From contig CAWGTD010000006.1 of NCBI GenBank assembly GCA_963825415.1, forward strand, positions 496,001 to 560,000: DNA of 64,000 bases, given 5' to 3'. Positions 8,011-17,555 of this stretch are shown here, in pieces. Made by a program: the position numbers and the translations under genes. The stretch's first letter is position 1. Each line of letters starts with the position of its first letter. The notes under the pieces are model-generated. The model searched no databases. It had not been told where the DNA came from and saw only the letters and a list, made by a program, of their open reading frames with translations. Source of the stretch: BP-464 sp963825415. GTDB taxonomy: Bacteria > Actinomycetota > Thermoleophilia > Solirubrobacterales > Solirubrobacteraceae.

Positions 8011-8945
8011 CTCCAGGCGGCGCAGACCTCGGCGATGTGCCGGGCGTCGGTGCCACAGCAGCCGCCCGCGACCCGAGCCGCCTGCAGCTGTGCGCGGAGC
8101 TCGCGGTAGCGCGCGCCGAGGTCGACCGGATCGCCGGGGTCGAGCTCAGTGGCCTCGTCGAGCTCTGCGTGGCTGCGGGTGGAGGCGTTGGCGCGGACGC
8201 CTCCGATGCGGTCGAGCCAGGCCCCGCCGTCCTGCAGCGCTCCGGCGAAGTGCGTCGGGTGGGCGCAGTTGACCATGAAGTACCGGGCGGCCCCGCCGGT
8301 CTGGGCGTCGACGTGCTCGATGGCCTCGCCGAGCCCGGTCCCGTCGGGCAGACGGCCGTCGGTCTCGACGGTGAACGAGATCGCCGCGGGAATTCCAGCC
8401 TGCTCTGCGGCGAGCACGATTCCCACCGCTTCATCCGGATAGGTGAGCGTGACGCCACAGACCAGATCGGCCGCGCTGCCGGCGAAGGTCGAGACCTGCC
8501 GGGCGTGGTAGCCGCGGGCCTCCTCGGCGCTCATCATCTCGCCCGGGTCGTAGCCGTCGCCGCGCGGCCCGATGACACCGCAGATCGCGATCGGCGTGGT
8601 CTCGGACTCGGCACCGGCGCGGAGCTCCTCGGCGAACGCGACCGCCGCGCGGTTGGCTTCGTCGAGCGTCTCGGGCGTATAGCCCAGCTGCGCACCCCAA
8701 TCCGGGTTCGCCCGCCAGGTGGCCGTGTCCAGGACGAACCCGACCTCCTGCGCTCGCGCGATCGCGAGATAGGGTTCGAAGTAGTCGCGCAAGGCCGCCC
8801 GGCCGTCCTCGTCGGCGAGCAGCACGAACGCCGCGAAACACGGCAGGTCGAGACCTCGATCGAAGATCAGCGACGTCTCCAGCCCGCCGTCGGTGATGTA
8901 GAGACGATCCCCTGAGAGCCGAGGCAGCCGCTCACGCGTCGACAT
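8007..8945 (-). CDS. Homocysteine S-methyltransferase family protein
   Basis: 312 residues. Opens with ITDGGLETSLIFDRGLDLP, the N-terminal strand of the zinc-dependent homocysteine methyltransferase barrel. Zinc ligands are visible as Cys in FMVNCAHPTHF and the paired Cys of AGGCCGTDARHI. CGVIGPRGDGY matches the substrate-binding segment. It should transfer a methyl group (S-methylmethionine or a betaine-like donor) to homocysteine, yielding methionine. It starts 20 bp from the divergent acyl-CoA dehydrogenase gene at 8965. The donor cannot be told from sequence alone. Confidence 0.87.
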   Translation of the reverse strand: MSTRERLPRLSGDRLYITDGGLETSLIFDRGLDLPCFAAFVLLADEDGRAALRDYFEPYLAIARAQEVGFVLDTATWRANPDWGAQLGYTPETLDEANRAAVAFAEELRAGAESETTPIAICGVIGPRGDGYDPGEMMSAEEARGYHARQVSTFAGSAADLVCGVTLTYPDEAVGIVLAAEQAGIPAAISFTVETDGRLPDGTGLGEAIEHVDAQTGGAARYFMVNCAHPTHFAGALQDGGAWLDRIGGVRANASTRSHAELDEATELDPGDPVDLGARYRELRAQLQAARVAGGCCGTDARHIAEVCAAWS

Positions 8946-8964
8946 AGCTGCAACCCTCCCACAG

Positions 8965-10104
8965 ATGGACCTGACCTTCACGGATTCCCAGCGCGCCTTC
9001 CGCGACGAGCTTCGCGCCTGGCTGGAGGCCAATCCGCCCGGCGAGGAGCCTTCGAGCGAAGAGGCGGCCATGACCTGGCGGCGCGACTGGCAGCGGCACC
9101 TGCACGAGGGTGGATGGGCAGGCGTGCACTGGCCCACCGAGTACGGCGGCCGCGGGGCGTCGCTGACCGAGACGGCGATCTTCTTCGAGGAGCTGGGGCG
9201 CGCACAGTCGCCGCTGCCCGCCAACACGCTCGGGCTGCTGCTCGCGGGCCCGACGATCATGAGCTGGGGCACCGACGAGCAGAAGGAGCGCTACCTCGCC
9301 CCCATCCTCTCGGCCGACGAGATCTGGTGCCAGGGGTTCTCCGAACCCGACGCCGGGTCGGACCTCGCGGCGCTGAAGACGCGGGCGGTGCAGGACGGCG
9401 ACGACTGGGTGGTCACCGGCCAGAAGGTCTGGACCTCCGGCGCCCAGTACTCGAAGTGGTGCATGCTCGTCGCGCGCACCGACACCGAGGCCCCCAAGCA
9501 CAAGGGGCTGACCTACTTCCTGCTCGACATGGACCAGGACGCCGTGCAGGTCCGGCCGCTGCGCCAGATCACCGGCGACCCGGAGTTCAACGAGCTCTTC
9601 ATCGAGGAGGCGCGGGTCCCGAACGAGAACGTCCTCGGCGGGGTCGGCAACGGCTGGAAGGTCGCGCTGACCACGCTGATGAACGAGCGCGCCGGGCTGG
9701 GCTTCTTCCTCCAGGTGCGCCTGCGCCAGATGCTCGACGAGGTCTTCGACGCGGCGGCCGCGGGCGGGATGCTCTCCGACGCGCATGTGGCCGACACGCT
9801 GGCCGACCTCCACGTCCGCACCGAGGTGCTGCGCCTGACCGCCTATCGCGGCCTGAGCGCCATCGAGCAGTACGGCCAGCCCGGGCCCGAGGGCTCGCTG
9901 GTCAAGTGGCTGTGGTCGGAGACCAACCAGATGCTCACCGCCCTGGCGCCGGGGATCATCGGGCCCGAGGCGCTGACCGCCGGCACCCGCTGGTCGTATG
10001 AGCTGCTGCGAGCGCGCGGCAACACGATCGAAGGCGGGACCACCGAGATCCTCAAGAACATCGTCGCCGAGCGCGTGCTCGGCCTGCCCCGGGCCGGGCG
10101 CTAG
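8965..10104 (+). CDS. Acyl-CoA dehydrogenase (first of a pair)
   Basis: 379 residues covering the full three-domain acyl-CoA dehydrogenase fold: N-terminal helices, the beta-domain with WCQGFSEPDAGSDLAALKTRA and VTGQKVWTSGAQ (FAD contacts), and a C-terminal helical domain ending GNTIEGGTTEILKNIVAERVLGLPR. It would oxidise an acyl-CoA at C2-C3 using FAD and pass electrons to ETF. The second dehydrogenase follows 10 nt later. Such tandem pairs are known to form heteromeric enzymes for sterol or branched side chains (FadE-type), so a heterotetramer is plausible; the substrate is unknown. Confidence 0.9.
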   Translation: MDLTFTDSQRAFRDELRAWLEANPPGEEPSSEEAAMTWRRDWQRHLHEGGWAGVHWPTEYGGRGASLTETAIFFEELGRAQSPLPANTLGLLLAGPTIMSWGTDEQKERYLAPILSADEIWCQGFSEPDAGSDLAALKTRAVQDGDDWVVTGQKVWTSGAQYSKWCMLVARTDTEAPKHKGLTYFLLDMDQDAVQVRPLRQITGDPEFNELFIEEARVPNENVLGGVGNGWKVALTTLMNERAGLGFFLQVRLRQMLDEVFDAAAAGGMLSDAHVADTLADLHVRTEVLRLTAYRGLSAIEQYGQPGPEGSLVKWLWSETNQMLTALAPGIIGPEALTAGTRWSYELLRARGNTIEGGTTEILKNIVAERVLGLPRAGR

Positions 10105-10114
10105 GAGGGACGAG

Positions 10115-11134
10115 ATGCGCTTCACGCTTTCCGACGACCAGCAGGAGATCAAGCGCACCGCCCGCGACCTGCTCGCCAGCCGCGCCACGGTCGAGCGCGT
10201 GCGCGAGCACGCCGAGGCCGGCCGCTACGACGACGCACTGTGGCGCGAGCTCTGCGAGCTGGGCTGGCCGGGCATCGCGGTCGCCGAGGAGCACGGCGGG
10301 CAGGGCCTGGGCATGGTCGAGCTGTGCGTCCTGCTCGAGGAGCTGGGCTACGCGTGCGCCGCCACGCCGCTGCTGGGCAGCGTGCTTGCCGGGCTGGCGA
10401 TCAAGCAGGCCGGCTCGGACGCCCAGCGCGAGCGCTGGCTGGGCGGGTTGGCCACCGGCGAGCTGCGTGGCGCGGTGGGCCTCGCGCGCAACGGCGCCGC
10501 CGAGCTGGTGCCCGACGCGCCGGGCGCCGACGTGGTCGTTCTCGTCGACGCCGCCGCCGGCACGGCCGCGCTCGTCGAGGGCGATGCAGTCGAGGCGGTC
10601 GACGCGATCGACGGCACGCGCCGCCACGGCCGCGTCGCCACGGGCGGCGGCGAGCCGCTGGAGGGCGACGTCGAAGCGGCGCTCGACCGGGCGCTGGTGG
10701 CGGTCGCCGCCGAGCTCGTCGGGGTCGGCCAGCGCGCGCTCGACATGACCCTCGACTACGTCAAGGAGCGCAAGCAGTTCGGCGTGCCCGTGGGCAGCTT
10801 CCAGGCCGTCCAGCACCGGGCGGCCAAGATGCTGCTCGACACCGAGGGCGGGCGGTCGGCGACGTACTTCGCCGCCTGGACCGCCGACGCCGATCCTGAT
10901 CGGCTCCCGGTCGCCGCTGCGATGGCAAAGGCGTGGACCTCCGACGGCGCGCGCGACACCACGGCCGGCGCGATCCAGCTCCACGGCGGCATCGGCTTCA
11001 CGTGGGAGGCCGACGTGCACTGGTGGTTCAAGCGCGCGCAGCTCGGCGCGCACTACCTCGGCGACGCCGGCGCGCACCGCGCGCGGATCACCGAGCTGGT
11101 CGCCGCCCAGCGCGGCGCACCGGCTCCCGCCTGA
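10115..11134 (+). CDS. Acyl-CoA dehydrogenase (second of a pair)
   Basis: 339 residues, ATG 10115 preceded by GGAGGG with 5-nt spacing. N-terminal FTLSDDQQEIKRTARDLLASRA is typical of the family. The beta-domain is shortened and lacks a clear FAD-contacting S/T-GxK-xW motif, while the C-terminal domain keeps LDYVKERKQFGVPVGSFQAVQH and IQLHGGIGFTWEADVHWWFKRA. This asymmetry supports a partner role with the upstream dehydrogenase rather than an independent enzyme. The next gene (xseA) starts 5 nt downstream. Confidence 0.87.
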   Translation: MRFTLSDDQQEIKRTARDLLASRATVERVREHAEAGRYDDALWRELCELGWPGIAVAEEHGGQGLGMVELCVLLEELGYACAATPLLGSVLAGLAIKQAGSDAQRERWLGGLATGELRGAVGLARNGAAELVPDAPGADVVVLVDAAAGTAALVEGDAVEAVDAIDGTRRHGRVATGGGEPLEGDVEAALDRALVAVAAELVGVGQRALDMTLDYVKERKQFGVPVGSFQAVQHRAAKMLLDTEGGRSATYFAAWTADADPDRLPVAAAMAKAWTSDGARDTTAGAIQLHGGIGFTWEADVHWWFKRAQLGAHYLGDAGAHRARITELVAAQRGAPAPA

Positions 11135-11139
11135 CCGCG

Positions 11140-12450
11140 GTGGCCGAGGCGCCCGCACGACCGGAGGGCATCGAGGGACTGGACTTCGCCGGCCCGTTCC
11201 CGGTCGGGATCTACGCGGCGAAGCTGCGGGACCGGCTGCGCGAGTTCACGCGGGTCCAGGTGTTCGGCGAGGTGTGGAACCTCCGGCCGTCGCGGGCGAA
11301 GGTCTACTTCGAGCTGCGCGACGGCCAAGGCGCTCTGCCGTGCTCGATGTGGCGCGACGCGTTCGAGGCGCTGGGCCTGGTCGCCGACGCGCTGGTCGAC
11401 GGGGCGCAGGTCGTGGTGGGCGGCGGGCCGGACTACTACCCCGGCAGCCGCACGTCCTCGCCGTCGTTCACCTTCGCGGTCACGGGCCTGCGCATCGCCG
11501 GCGAGGGCGACCTGCTGGCCCAGCTCGAGGCGCTGCGCCGCTCGCTGGCCGCCGAGGGCCTGTTCGAGCCCCAGAAGCGGCTGGCCCGCCCGGCGCTGCC
11601 GCGGACGATCGGCGTGATCACCGGCGAGGGCGGCAAGGCGCGCGACGACGTGCTCGCCGGGCTGCGCCGGCGCGGCTGGGCCGGGCGGCTGGTGTGGGCG
11701 TTCGCCCCGGTGCAGGACCGCCACGCGGCGCCTGCCATCACCCGCGCGCTGACCGACCTCGCCTCGGTCGAGGAGGTCGAGGTGATCATCGTGGCGCGCG
11801 GCGGCGGCTCGCTGGCCGACCTGTTCGCCTTCTGCGACGAGACCCTGTGCCGGACCGTCGCGCTGCTGCGCACGCCGGTGATCGCCTCGGTCGGCCACCA
11901 CACCGACCGCACGCTGATCGACGACGTCGCGGCGGCCTCGTGCTCGACGCCCACCCATGCGGCGGAGACCGCGGTGCCCTGCCACGTGGGCGAGGCGAAC
12001 GAGTCCCTGCGCCGCGCCGTCGGCCGGCTCGAGCACCACTCCCGCCGTGCCGTGCTCGACCGCGCCCGCCACCTCGTGAGCCTCGCGCGGGCGCCCGCCG
12101 ACCACGTCGCGCGCCAGCGCCGCACGCTGCACCAGTCGCTGCGCGAGATCCGCGCCAGCGCCCGCCGCAACCTGCTCGAACGCGCGTCGCTGACTCGCAC
12201 CCGGGCGCTCGTCCTGTCGCGCAAGGCGTCGGCCGGAGCGGGCGCCGAGCGCGCGGCGCGCGCGGCGCACCTGGACGGCCTGACCTCCGCCCTGACCGCC
12301 CACGACCCCGAGCGGGTGCTCGAGCGCGGCTACGCGGTCGTCGACGACGGCGAGGGCAACGTCGTGACCACCGCGCGCGACGCCCGCACCGCCAAAGGCG
12401 TGCGCCTCACGTTCAGCGACGACTCGGTCCGTGCGAGGATCGAGGAGTGA
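11140..12450 (+). CDS. xseA: Exodeoxyribonuclease VII large subunit
   Basis: 436 residues from GTG 11140. N-terminal OB-fold (VQVFGEVWNLRPSRAKVYFELRDGQGALPCSMWR), then the catalytic XseA domain with TIGVITGEGGKARDDVL, VIIVARGGGSLADLFAFCDETLCR and VIASVGHHTDRTLIDDVAA, then a long helical region and the C-terminal LERGYAVVDD segment. With XseB it degrades single-stranded DNA to short oligonucleotides. The stop overlaps the xseB GTG by four bases. Confidence 0.95.
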   Translation: MAEAPARPEGIEGLDFAGPFPVGIYAAKLRDRLREFTRVQVFGEVWNLRPSRAKVYFELRDGQGALPCSMWRDAFEALGLVADALVDGAQVVVGGGPDYYPGSRTSSPSFTFAVTGLRIAGEGDLLAQLEALRRSLAAEGLFEPQKRLARPALPRTIGVITGEGGKARDDVLAGLRRRGWAGRLVWAFAPVQDRHAAPAITRALTDLASVEEVEVIIVARGGGSLADLFAFCDETLCRTVALLRTPVIASVGHHTDRTLIDDVAAASCSTPTHAAETAVPCHVGEANESLRRAVGRLEHHSRRAVLDRARHLVSLARAPADHVARQRRTLHQSLREIRASARRNLLERASLTRTRALVLSRKASAGAGAERAARAAHLDGLTSALTAHDPERVLERGYAVVDDGEGNVVTTARDARTAKGVRLTFSDDSVRARIEE

Positions 12451-12689
12451 GCAGCTCCCCGAGAGCGCGACCGTACGAGACCGCCACCGCGCGGCTGGAG
12501 GAGATCATCCGCCGCCTGGACTCGGGCGAGGCCGGGCTGCGCGAGACGCTCGACCTCGTCAAGGAGGGCCGCACGCTGGTCGAGTTCTGCGCCGGCGAGC
12601 TCGACGCCGTCGGCCGGGGGCTCGAGGAGCTGCGACTCGACGAGCTCGTCGCGCGCCTCGAGGCGGGCGCCCAGGCTCCGCCGTCATGA
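12447..12689 (+). CDS. xseB: Exodeoxyribonuclease VII small subunit
   Basis: 80 residues, with the XseB signature YETATARLEEIIRRLDSGEAGLRETLDLVKEGRTLVEFC, a two-helix hairpin that wraps the XseA helical stalk. GTG start overlaps the xseA stop (GTGA), consistent with coupled translation and fixed stoichiometry. Its own end overlaps the next ATG at 12686. Confidence 0.93.
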   Translation: MSSSPRARPYETATARLEEIIRRLDSGEAGLRETLDLVKEGRTLVEFCAGELDAVGRGLEELRLDELVARLEAGAQAPPS

Positions 12690-13735
12690 CGCTCTGGGAC
12701 CGCATCGCCGAGCTGCCGCTGGTGATCGAGGAGTACGCGCTGCAGCGCCTCGAGCGCGACGTGTCGAGCGACTTCACGCGGGTGTCGACCGTCGTGAGCC
12801 TCTACGGCATCGGCACGGCGGGGATCGGCGAGGACGTCGTCTACGACGCCGTCGACCACGACGTGCTCCAGGAGGCGGGCCCGATCCTGCCGCTCGCGGG
12901 CGACTGGACCCTGGGTGCGTTCTGCGACCACTTCGAGGCGCTCGACCCCTTCCCCAGTCCGCCGCAGCGCGAGGTCTCGCGCCGCTACCGGGCGTGGACG
13001 TTCGAGTCCGCCGCGCTGGACCTCGCGCTGTCCCAGGCCGGCCGCACTCTTCACGAGGTCCTCGGCCGCGAACCGCGGCCGGTGCGCTTCGTCGTCTCGC
13101 TGCGGCTGGGCGACCCGTCGACGCTCGAGCCGCTGCGCCGGCGGCTGGACCGCTACCCCGGCCTGCGCTTCAAGCTCGACCCGACCACCGACTGGAACGA
13201 CGAGCTGGTCGCCGAGATCGCCGCCACGGGCGCGATCGACAGCGTCGACTTCAAGGGCCACTACTCGGGCACCGTGGTCGACGTGCCGCCCGACCCCGAG
13301 CTCTACGAGCGCGTCCTCGCCGCGCTTCCCGACGCCTGGATCGAGGACCCGCACGACGACCCCGCCGTCATGGCCGTGCTCGAGCCGCACCGCGAGCGCG
13401 TGACCTGGGACGCGCCGATCCATTCCGTGGCGGACATCGAGGCCCTGCCCTGGAAGCCGACGATGGTCAACGTCAAGCCGTCGCGGCTGGGGCCGCTGCG
13501 CGAGCTGCTCGCGGCCTACGAGCACTGCGAGGCCAACGGCATCCGCATGTACGGCGGCGGGCAGTTCGAGCTCGGCCCGGGCCGCGGCCAGATCCAGTAC
13601 CTGGCCTCGCTGTTTCACGCCGACGGGCCCAACGACGTGGCGCCGGGCGGCTACAACGCCCCGGACCCGCCCGAGGGCCTCCCGCAGTCTCCGCTCGAGC
13701 CGCAGCCGAGCGCCGTCGGCTTCCGCTGGGGCTGA
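12686..13735 (+). CDS. Enolase-superfamily-like protein
   Basis: 349 residues. It carries barrel-strand features of the mandelate racemase/muconate cycloisomerase group: LRFKLDPTTDWNDEL, SVDFKGHYSG, PDAWIEDPHDDP (the ED/DP metal-binding strand) and VNVKPSRLGPLRELLAAYEHCEANGIRMYGGGQFELGPGRGQIQYLASLFHAD. The K-P-S-R/GGG-E pattern near the C-terminus fits the last barrel strands. The reaction is unknown; related proteins are dehydratases or epimerases of acid sugars or dipeptides. It is cotranscribed with xseAB by a four-base overlap, although no functional link is known. Confidence 0.65.
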   Translation: MTLWDRIAELPLVIEEYALQRLERDVSSDFTRVSTVVSLYGIGTAGIGEDVVYDAVDHDVLQEAGPILPLAGDWTLGAFCDHFEALDPFPSPPQREVSRRYRAWTFESAALDLALSQAGRTLHEVLGREPRPVRFVVSLRLGDPSTLEPLRRRLDRYPGLRFKLDPTTDWNDELVAEIAATGAIDSVDFKGHYSGTVVDVPPDPELYERVLAALPDAWIEDPHDDPAVMAVLEPHRERVTWDAPIHSVADIEALPWKPTMVNVKPSRLGPLRELLAAYEHCEANGIRMYGGGQFELGPGRGQIQYLASLFHADGPNDVAPGGYNAPDPPEGLPQSPLEPQPSAVGFRWG

Positions 13736-13740
13736 CCGGA

Positions 13741-14085
13741 CTACGCGGCGGCGGGTGCGCCGACCTCCGCGTAGACACCCATCTCGAAACCGACCACGGT
13801 CTGGACGACCCGCGCGTCGAAGAACGGCAGTACCTGGGTGAAGAACGCGCCGGCGACTCCGCTCGCGCGATCCATCCAGTAGTAACAGTTGGCCAGGCCC
13901 GCCCAGTCGCCGCTGCCGGCCCTGCGCATGCCCGGCAGGTCCTCGAAGACGAGGTGGTAGCCGAGCCCGAAGCCCTGGGCCACGGGCATCGACGGGACGT
14001 CGTTGCTCAGCTCCTGGTCGAGGAGGGCGTCGATGGCGGCGGCGTTCCTGCTCGGACCGTACGCCCGGCTGGGATCGGGTGCGTT
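13741..14085 (-). pseudogene. C-terminal relic of a beta-lactamase-family serine hydrolase
   Basis: An open frame of about 114 codons bounded upstream by a TGA at 14086-14088. It reads AIDALLDQELS, then GFGLGYHLVFEDLPG, SGDWAGLANCYYWMDRASG and AFFTQVLPFFDARVVQTVVG. This is the C-terminal part of class-C beta-lactamase/esterase (EstB-like) proteins. The Ser-x-x-Lys catalytic part, some 270 residues, is absent; the S15 hydrolase gene starts just beyond. Probably a truncation left by a rearrangement. Confidence 0.6.
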
Positions 14086-14093
14086 TCAGGCGC

Positions 14094-15808
14094 CATGCGC
14101 CGACTCTCTCGCACTCCTCGCCACTGCTGTGCACCGTGTTCGCCTGCGCGACGGCGCAGGCGGTCAGAGGACATCCCGGGCGGGAAGTGGTCGTCCACCT
14201 ACATCACCGAGCCCGACGGCACCTCGCTGCACGCGGCGATCCTGCGGCCCTCGCACCTGAAGCCCACCGACAAGTCGCCGGTGATCTTGACGGTCTCGGT
14301 CTACGACAACTCTTCCGGGGAGTTCGGGGCCGTCGGGCCGGCCGAGGACATCCCGTACGACCCGGTCGGGCCCGAGCAACGGGGCGACGGCCAACTACAT
14401 GGACTTCCTGACCGACCCGCGCCTGATGGAGAAGGGCTACACCTACGCGATCGTCGACCTGCGCGGCACCGGCGGGTCGTCGGGCTGTCAGGACTGGGCC
14501 GGACCGGGCGAGCAGGCCGACGTCGTCGAGGCGGTCAAGTGGGCGGCCAAGCAGCCGTGGTCGAACGGCCGGGTGGCGATCTACGGCAAGTCCTACGACG
14601 GCGTGACCGGCCTGATCGGCACGGCGCTGCGGCCGGAGGGGCTGAGCGCGGTGCTGTCGATGGAGCCCGTCTACGACGACTACCGCTACCTCTACGGCGA
14701 CGGGATGCGGCGCGCGAACTGGGCGCTCACCCCCGCGCTCTACGACGGCATCGCGGCGAGCCCCGGGCCGGTCGCGGACACGCCGAACGACCCGACCTAC
14801 ACGATCAACTCGGTCAACGACACCCAGCGGCCCGGCTGTCCGGTCGGCAACCTCGCCGACCAGGCCGCCAACGACGACCACTACTCGCCGTTCTGGCGCA
14901 AGCGCAACTTCATCACCCAGGTCGCCGGCTCCAACGTGCCGCTGTTCCTCACCCAGGGCATGACCGAGAACAACACCGCACCCGACGGCCTCGCCGAGTT
15001 CCTGCGCAACCACACCGGTCCCGAGCGCGCGTGGCTGGGCCCGTGGAACCACGTCCGCGGCAACCAGCGCAACGCCCGCGGCCGGCTGATGATGGGCCGC
15101 GAGGGCTGGTTCGACGAGGTCTTCCGGTTCTTCGACAAGTACCTGCGCGGCGTCAAGCCCGACGTCGCCGACCCCAACTTCGTCGTCCAGACCAACGACG
15201 GCGTGTGGCGGCCCGAGAAGAAGTGGCCGCCCTCCGACGCCCACGAGTACACGACCGAGCTCAATCCCGGCACCTACAGCGACGACGCGACGTCGAACGC
15301 CACCGGCTCGGGCAGCTCGACCGGCGTCTGGACCGTCTCGCCGCCGCTGCCCCACCAGGCGATGCTGGCCGGCGCCCCGACAGCCGTCGTCGACGTCAGC
15401 TCCGCCGCGCCGCTCGCCAACCTGGTCGTCGACGTCTACGACATCGGCCCGGACGGCAAGGGCCCGCTCGTCAGCCGCCAGGGCCACCTGATTCGCAGCA
15501 ACGGGCCGATCACGCTGCACATGATGTCGGCCGACTGGAAGTTCGCCGCCGGCCACCGGATCGGCGTCCGCGTGACCGACAACAACCAGGACTGGTGGCT
15601 CGCCGCCGTCCCGACCAAGCAGACCGTCACCGTGCACGGCGGCCAGATCAGCCTCCCGTTCTTGACCTACGCGCGCGACGCGGTGCTCCCGGGCGATCCC
15701 AGCGACGCGCTGCCTGAGTACCTGGGTGCGCAGGCCACGGTGCCGGCGGGGACGCCGGCCACCGAGGGCTTCGCGCTGCCGCCGGCGCAGGTCCCCCCGC
15801 CCGCCTGA
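14094..15808 (+). pseudogene. Secreted S15/CocE-family hydrolase, copy 1, frameshifted
   Basis: From 14399 to 15808 the frame encodes a clear X-Pro dipeptidyl-peptidase/CocE-type alpha/beta hydrolase: VDLRGTGGSSGC, nucleophile motif YGKSYDGVTG, the NTAPDGLAEFL segment, and His in GPWNHVRGNQ, then a C-terminal jelly-roll. The upstream piece (GGKWSSTYITEPDGTSLHAAILRPSHL) lies in another frame and joins if one extra base near 14368-14372 is removed, giving DPVGPSNGATANYMDFL. The signal peptide region (14094-14170) is also scrambled between frames. It is a paralogue of the genes at 15856 and 19492. Confidence 0.75.
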
Positions 15809-15855
15809 TCGCGGCGGCGACGCAAGTTCCACCGAAATCCTGCGTTTGAGCCGCC

Positions 15856-17517
15856 ATGCACCGGCTCATCGTCATCGTCGGCCTGCTGGCCGGCCTCGCT
15901 CTGCCCTCCGCGTCGTTCGCCGCCGTTCCGCCCGGCGCGACCTGGCACGAGGAGTACTTCGCCGGCTCCGACGGCAACAAGCTGCACGCCGACGTGCTGC
16001 GCCCCAAGGGCCTGCCCGCGGACGCCAAGACGCCGGTGATCATGACGATCAGCCCCTACGTCAACCACTCCACGCAGAACGGCACCGACGCGGATCCCAC
16101 GAAGATCCCGCCGTCTGACCGCTTCCGCGACTTCGAGCTCGGCTCGGGTGTGTTCGAGAAGGGCTACACGTACGTGATGGTCGACCTGCCCGGCTTCGGC
16201 GGCAGCGCCGGCTGCACCGACTGGGGCGGGCCCGCCGAGCAGGCGGCGGTCAAGGACGCTGTCGAGTGGGCCGCCGAGCAGCCGTGGTCGACCGGCAAGG
16301 TCGGCACCTACGGCAAGTCCTACGACGGCTGGACCGGGCTGATGGCGATCGCCCAGCAGCCCAAGGGCCTGGCCGCGGTGGTCGCCCAGGAGCCCGTCTA
16401 CAGCGGCTACGACTACGAGTACATGAACGGCGTGCGGTTCGACACGTCGGCCGTCGAGGGGCCCGTGTTCGACGCGGTCAACATCGTTCCGGGCACGGTC
16501 AACGACACCCCGGAGTACCACACCAACAGCGCCCCGACGACACCGTGGTGCTACGGGACCAACGCCGCGCTGCAGCAGCAGGACAGCGCCGAGGCCGGGT
16601 TCTGGAAGGTCCGCGACCTCACTCCGGCCGTGCGCGACATGCGCACGCCGCTGTTCCTGACGCAGGGCTTCCTCGAGGACAACACCAAGCCCGACGGCGC
16701 CTGGGACTTCTTCAACAACCTGGCCGGCCCGCGGCGCGCGTGGTTCGGCGAGTGGGACCACGTCCGCGGCAACGACACCGTCGGCAGCGGCGCGAACGCC
16801 CAGCCGGCCATGGGCCGCACCGGCTGGTTCGCCGAGGTCATGCGCTTCTACGACCTCTACCTCAAGGGCAAGTACCCCGGGGTCAACGACCCGAAGATCT
16901 CCGTGCAGTCCGGGGACGGCACCTGGCGCTCGGAGAAGAAGTGGCCGCCGGCCGACAGCGACCACTACGTCACGACGCTGCGCGGCGGCAGCTACGCCGA
17001 CGACAACGGCAACGACGGCACCGGGACGGGTGGCGGCAAGGGCATCTGGACGATTTCCGCGCCAGTGACCTCCGACGTGCACTTCTCGGGCGTGCCGCGC
17101 ATCACCGTCGACACCCAGACGACGCTGCCCAACGCCAACCTCGTCGCCGACGTCTACGACATCGACGAGAACAACAAGGCGATCCTGATCAGCCGCGGCG
17201 CGCAGCTGCTGCGCAGCGGCGGCCTGCACAGCTTCGACCTCTACGGCAACGACTGGCCGATCCACGCCGGGCATCGCATCGGCGTGCTGATCACCGGCTC
17301 GAACGCCGAGTGGTTCACCCACGTGCCGACGCAGCAGAGCGTCACGGTTCGCTGGGCGCGGATCGGCCTGCCGTTCCTGGCCGCGCCGCACCCCAGCAAC
17401 CTCGCCGGGCAGCCGGCGGCGAAGCTGACCGCGTATCGCTCCTCGGCGCCGTTCGCGGTGCCCGCGGCGACGATCGAGAGCGCCGCGAGCCCGTTCACGC
17501 TGCCGCCGGGGGCGTAG
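15856..17517 (+). CDS. Secreted S15/CocE-family hydrolase, copy 2
   Basis: 553 residues, intact. Signal peptide MHRLIVIVGLLAGLALPSASFA. Catalytic domain with GSDGNKLHADVLRPKGL, oxyanion strand VDLPGFGGSAGCTDWGGPAEQ, nucleophile Ser in TYGKSYDGWTG, and His in EWDHVRGNDT. The C-terminal PepX-like jelly-roll includes LPNANLVADVYDIDENNKAILISRG. The family cleaves X-Pro peptides or ester/amide bonds; substrate not predictable. It lies 47 bp after copy 1, probably a tandem duplication. Confidence 0.87.
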   Translation: MHRLIVIVGLLAGLALPSASFAAVPPGATWHEEYFAGSDGNKLHADVLRPKGLPADAKTPVIMTISPYVNHSTQNGTDADPTKIPPSDRFRDFELGSGVFEKGYTYVMVDLPGFGGSAGCTDWGGPAEQAAVKDAVEWAAEQPWSTGKVGTYGKSYDGWTGLMAIAQQPKGLAAVVAQEPVYSGYDYEYMNGVRFDTSAVEGPVFDAVNIVPGTVNDTPEYHTNSAPTTPWCYGTNAALQQQDSAEAGFWKVRDLTPAVRDMRTPLFLTQGFLEDNTKPDGAWDFFNNLAGPRRAWFGEWDHVRGNDTVGSGANAQPAMGRTGWFAEVMRFYDLYLKGKYPGVNDPKISVQSGDGTWRSEKKWPPADSDHYVTTLRGGSYADDNGNDGTGTGGGKGIWTISAPVTSDVHFSGVPRITVDTQTTLPNANLVADVYDIDENNKAILISRGAQLLRSGGLHSFDLYGNDWPIHAGHRIGVLITGSNAEWFTHVPTQQSVTVRWARIGLPFLAAPHPSNLAGQPAAKLTAYRSSAPFAVPAATIESAASPFTLPPGA

Positions 17518-17555
17518 CGGCCCGCCGGAACGCCCCTGTGCGGTAGAACCCCTTC

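Noticed and set aside
12994..15717. 907-codon plus-strand frame
   Set aside because: Mostly out-of-frame reading of the enolase-like and S15 genes; only the short stretch 14094-14370 is real protein sequence.
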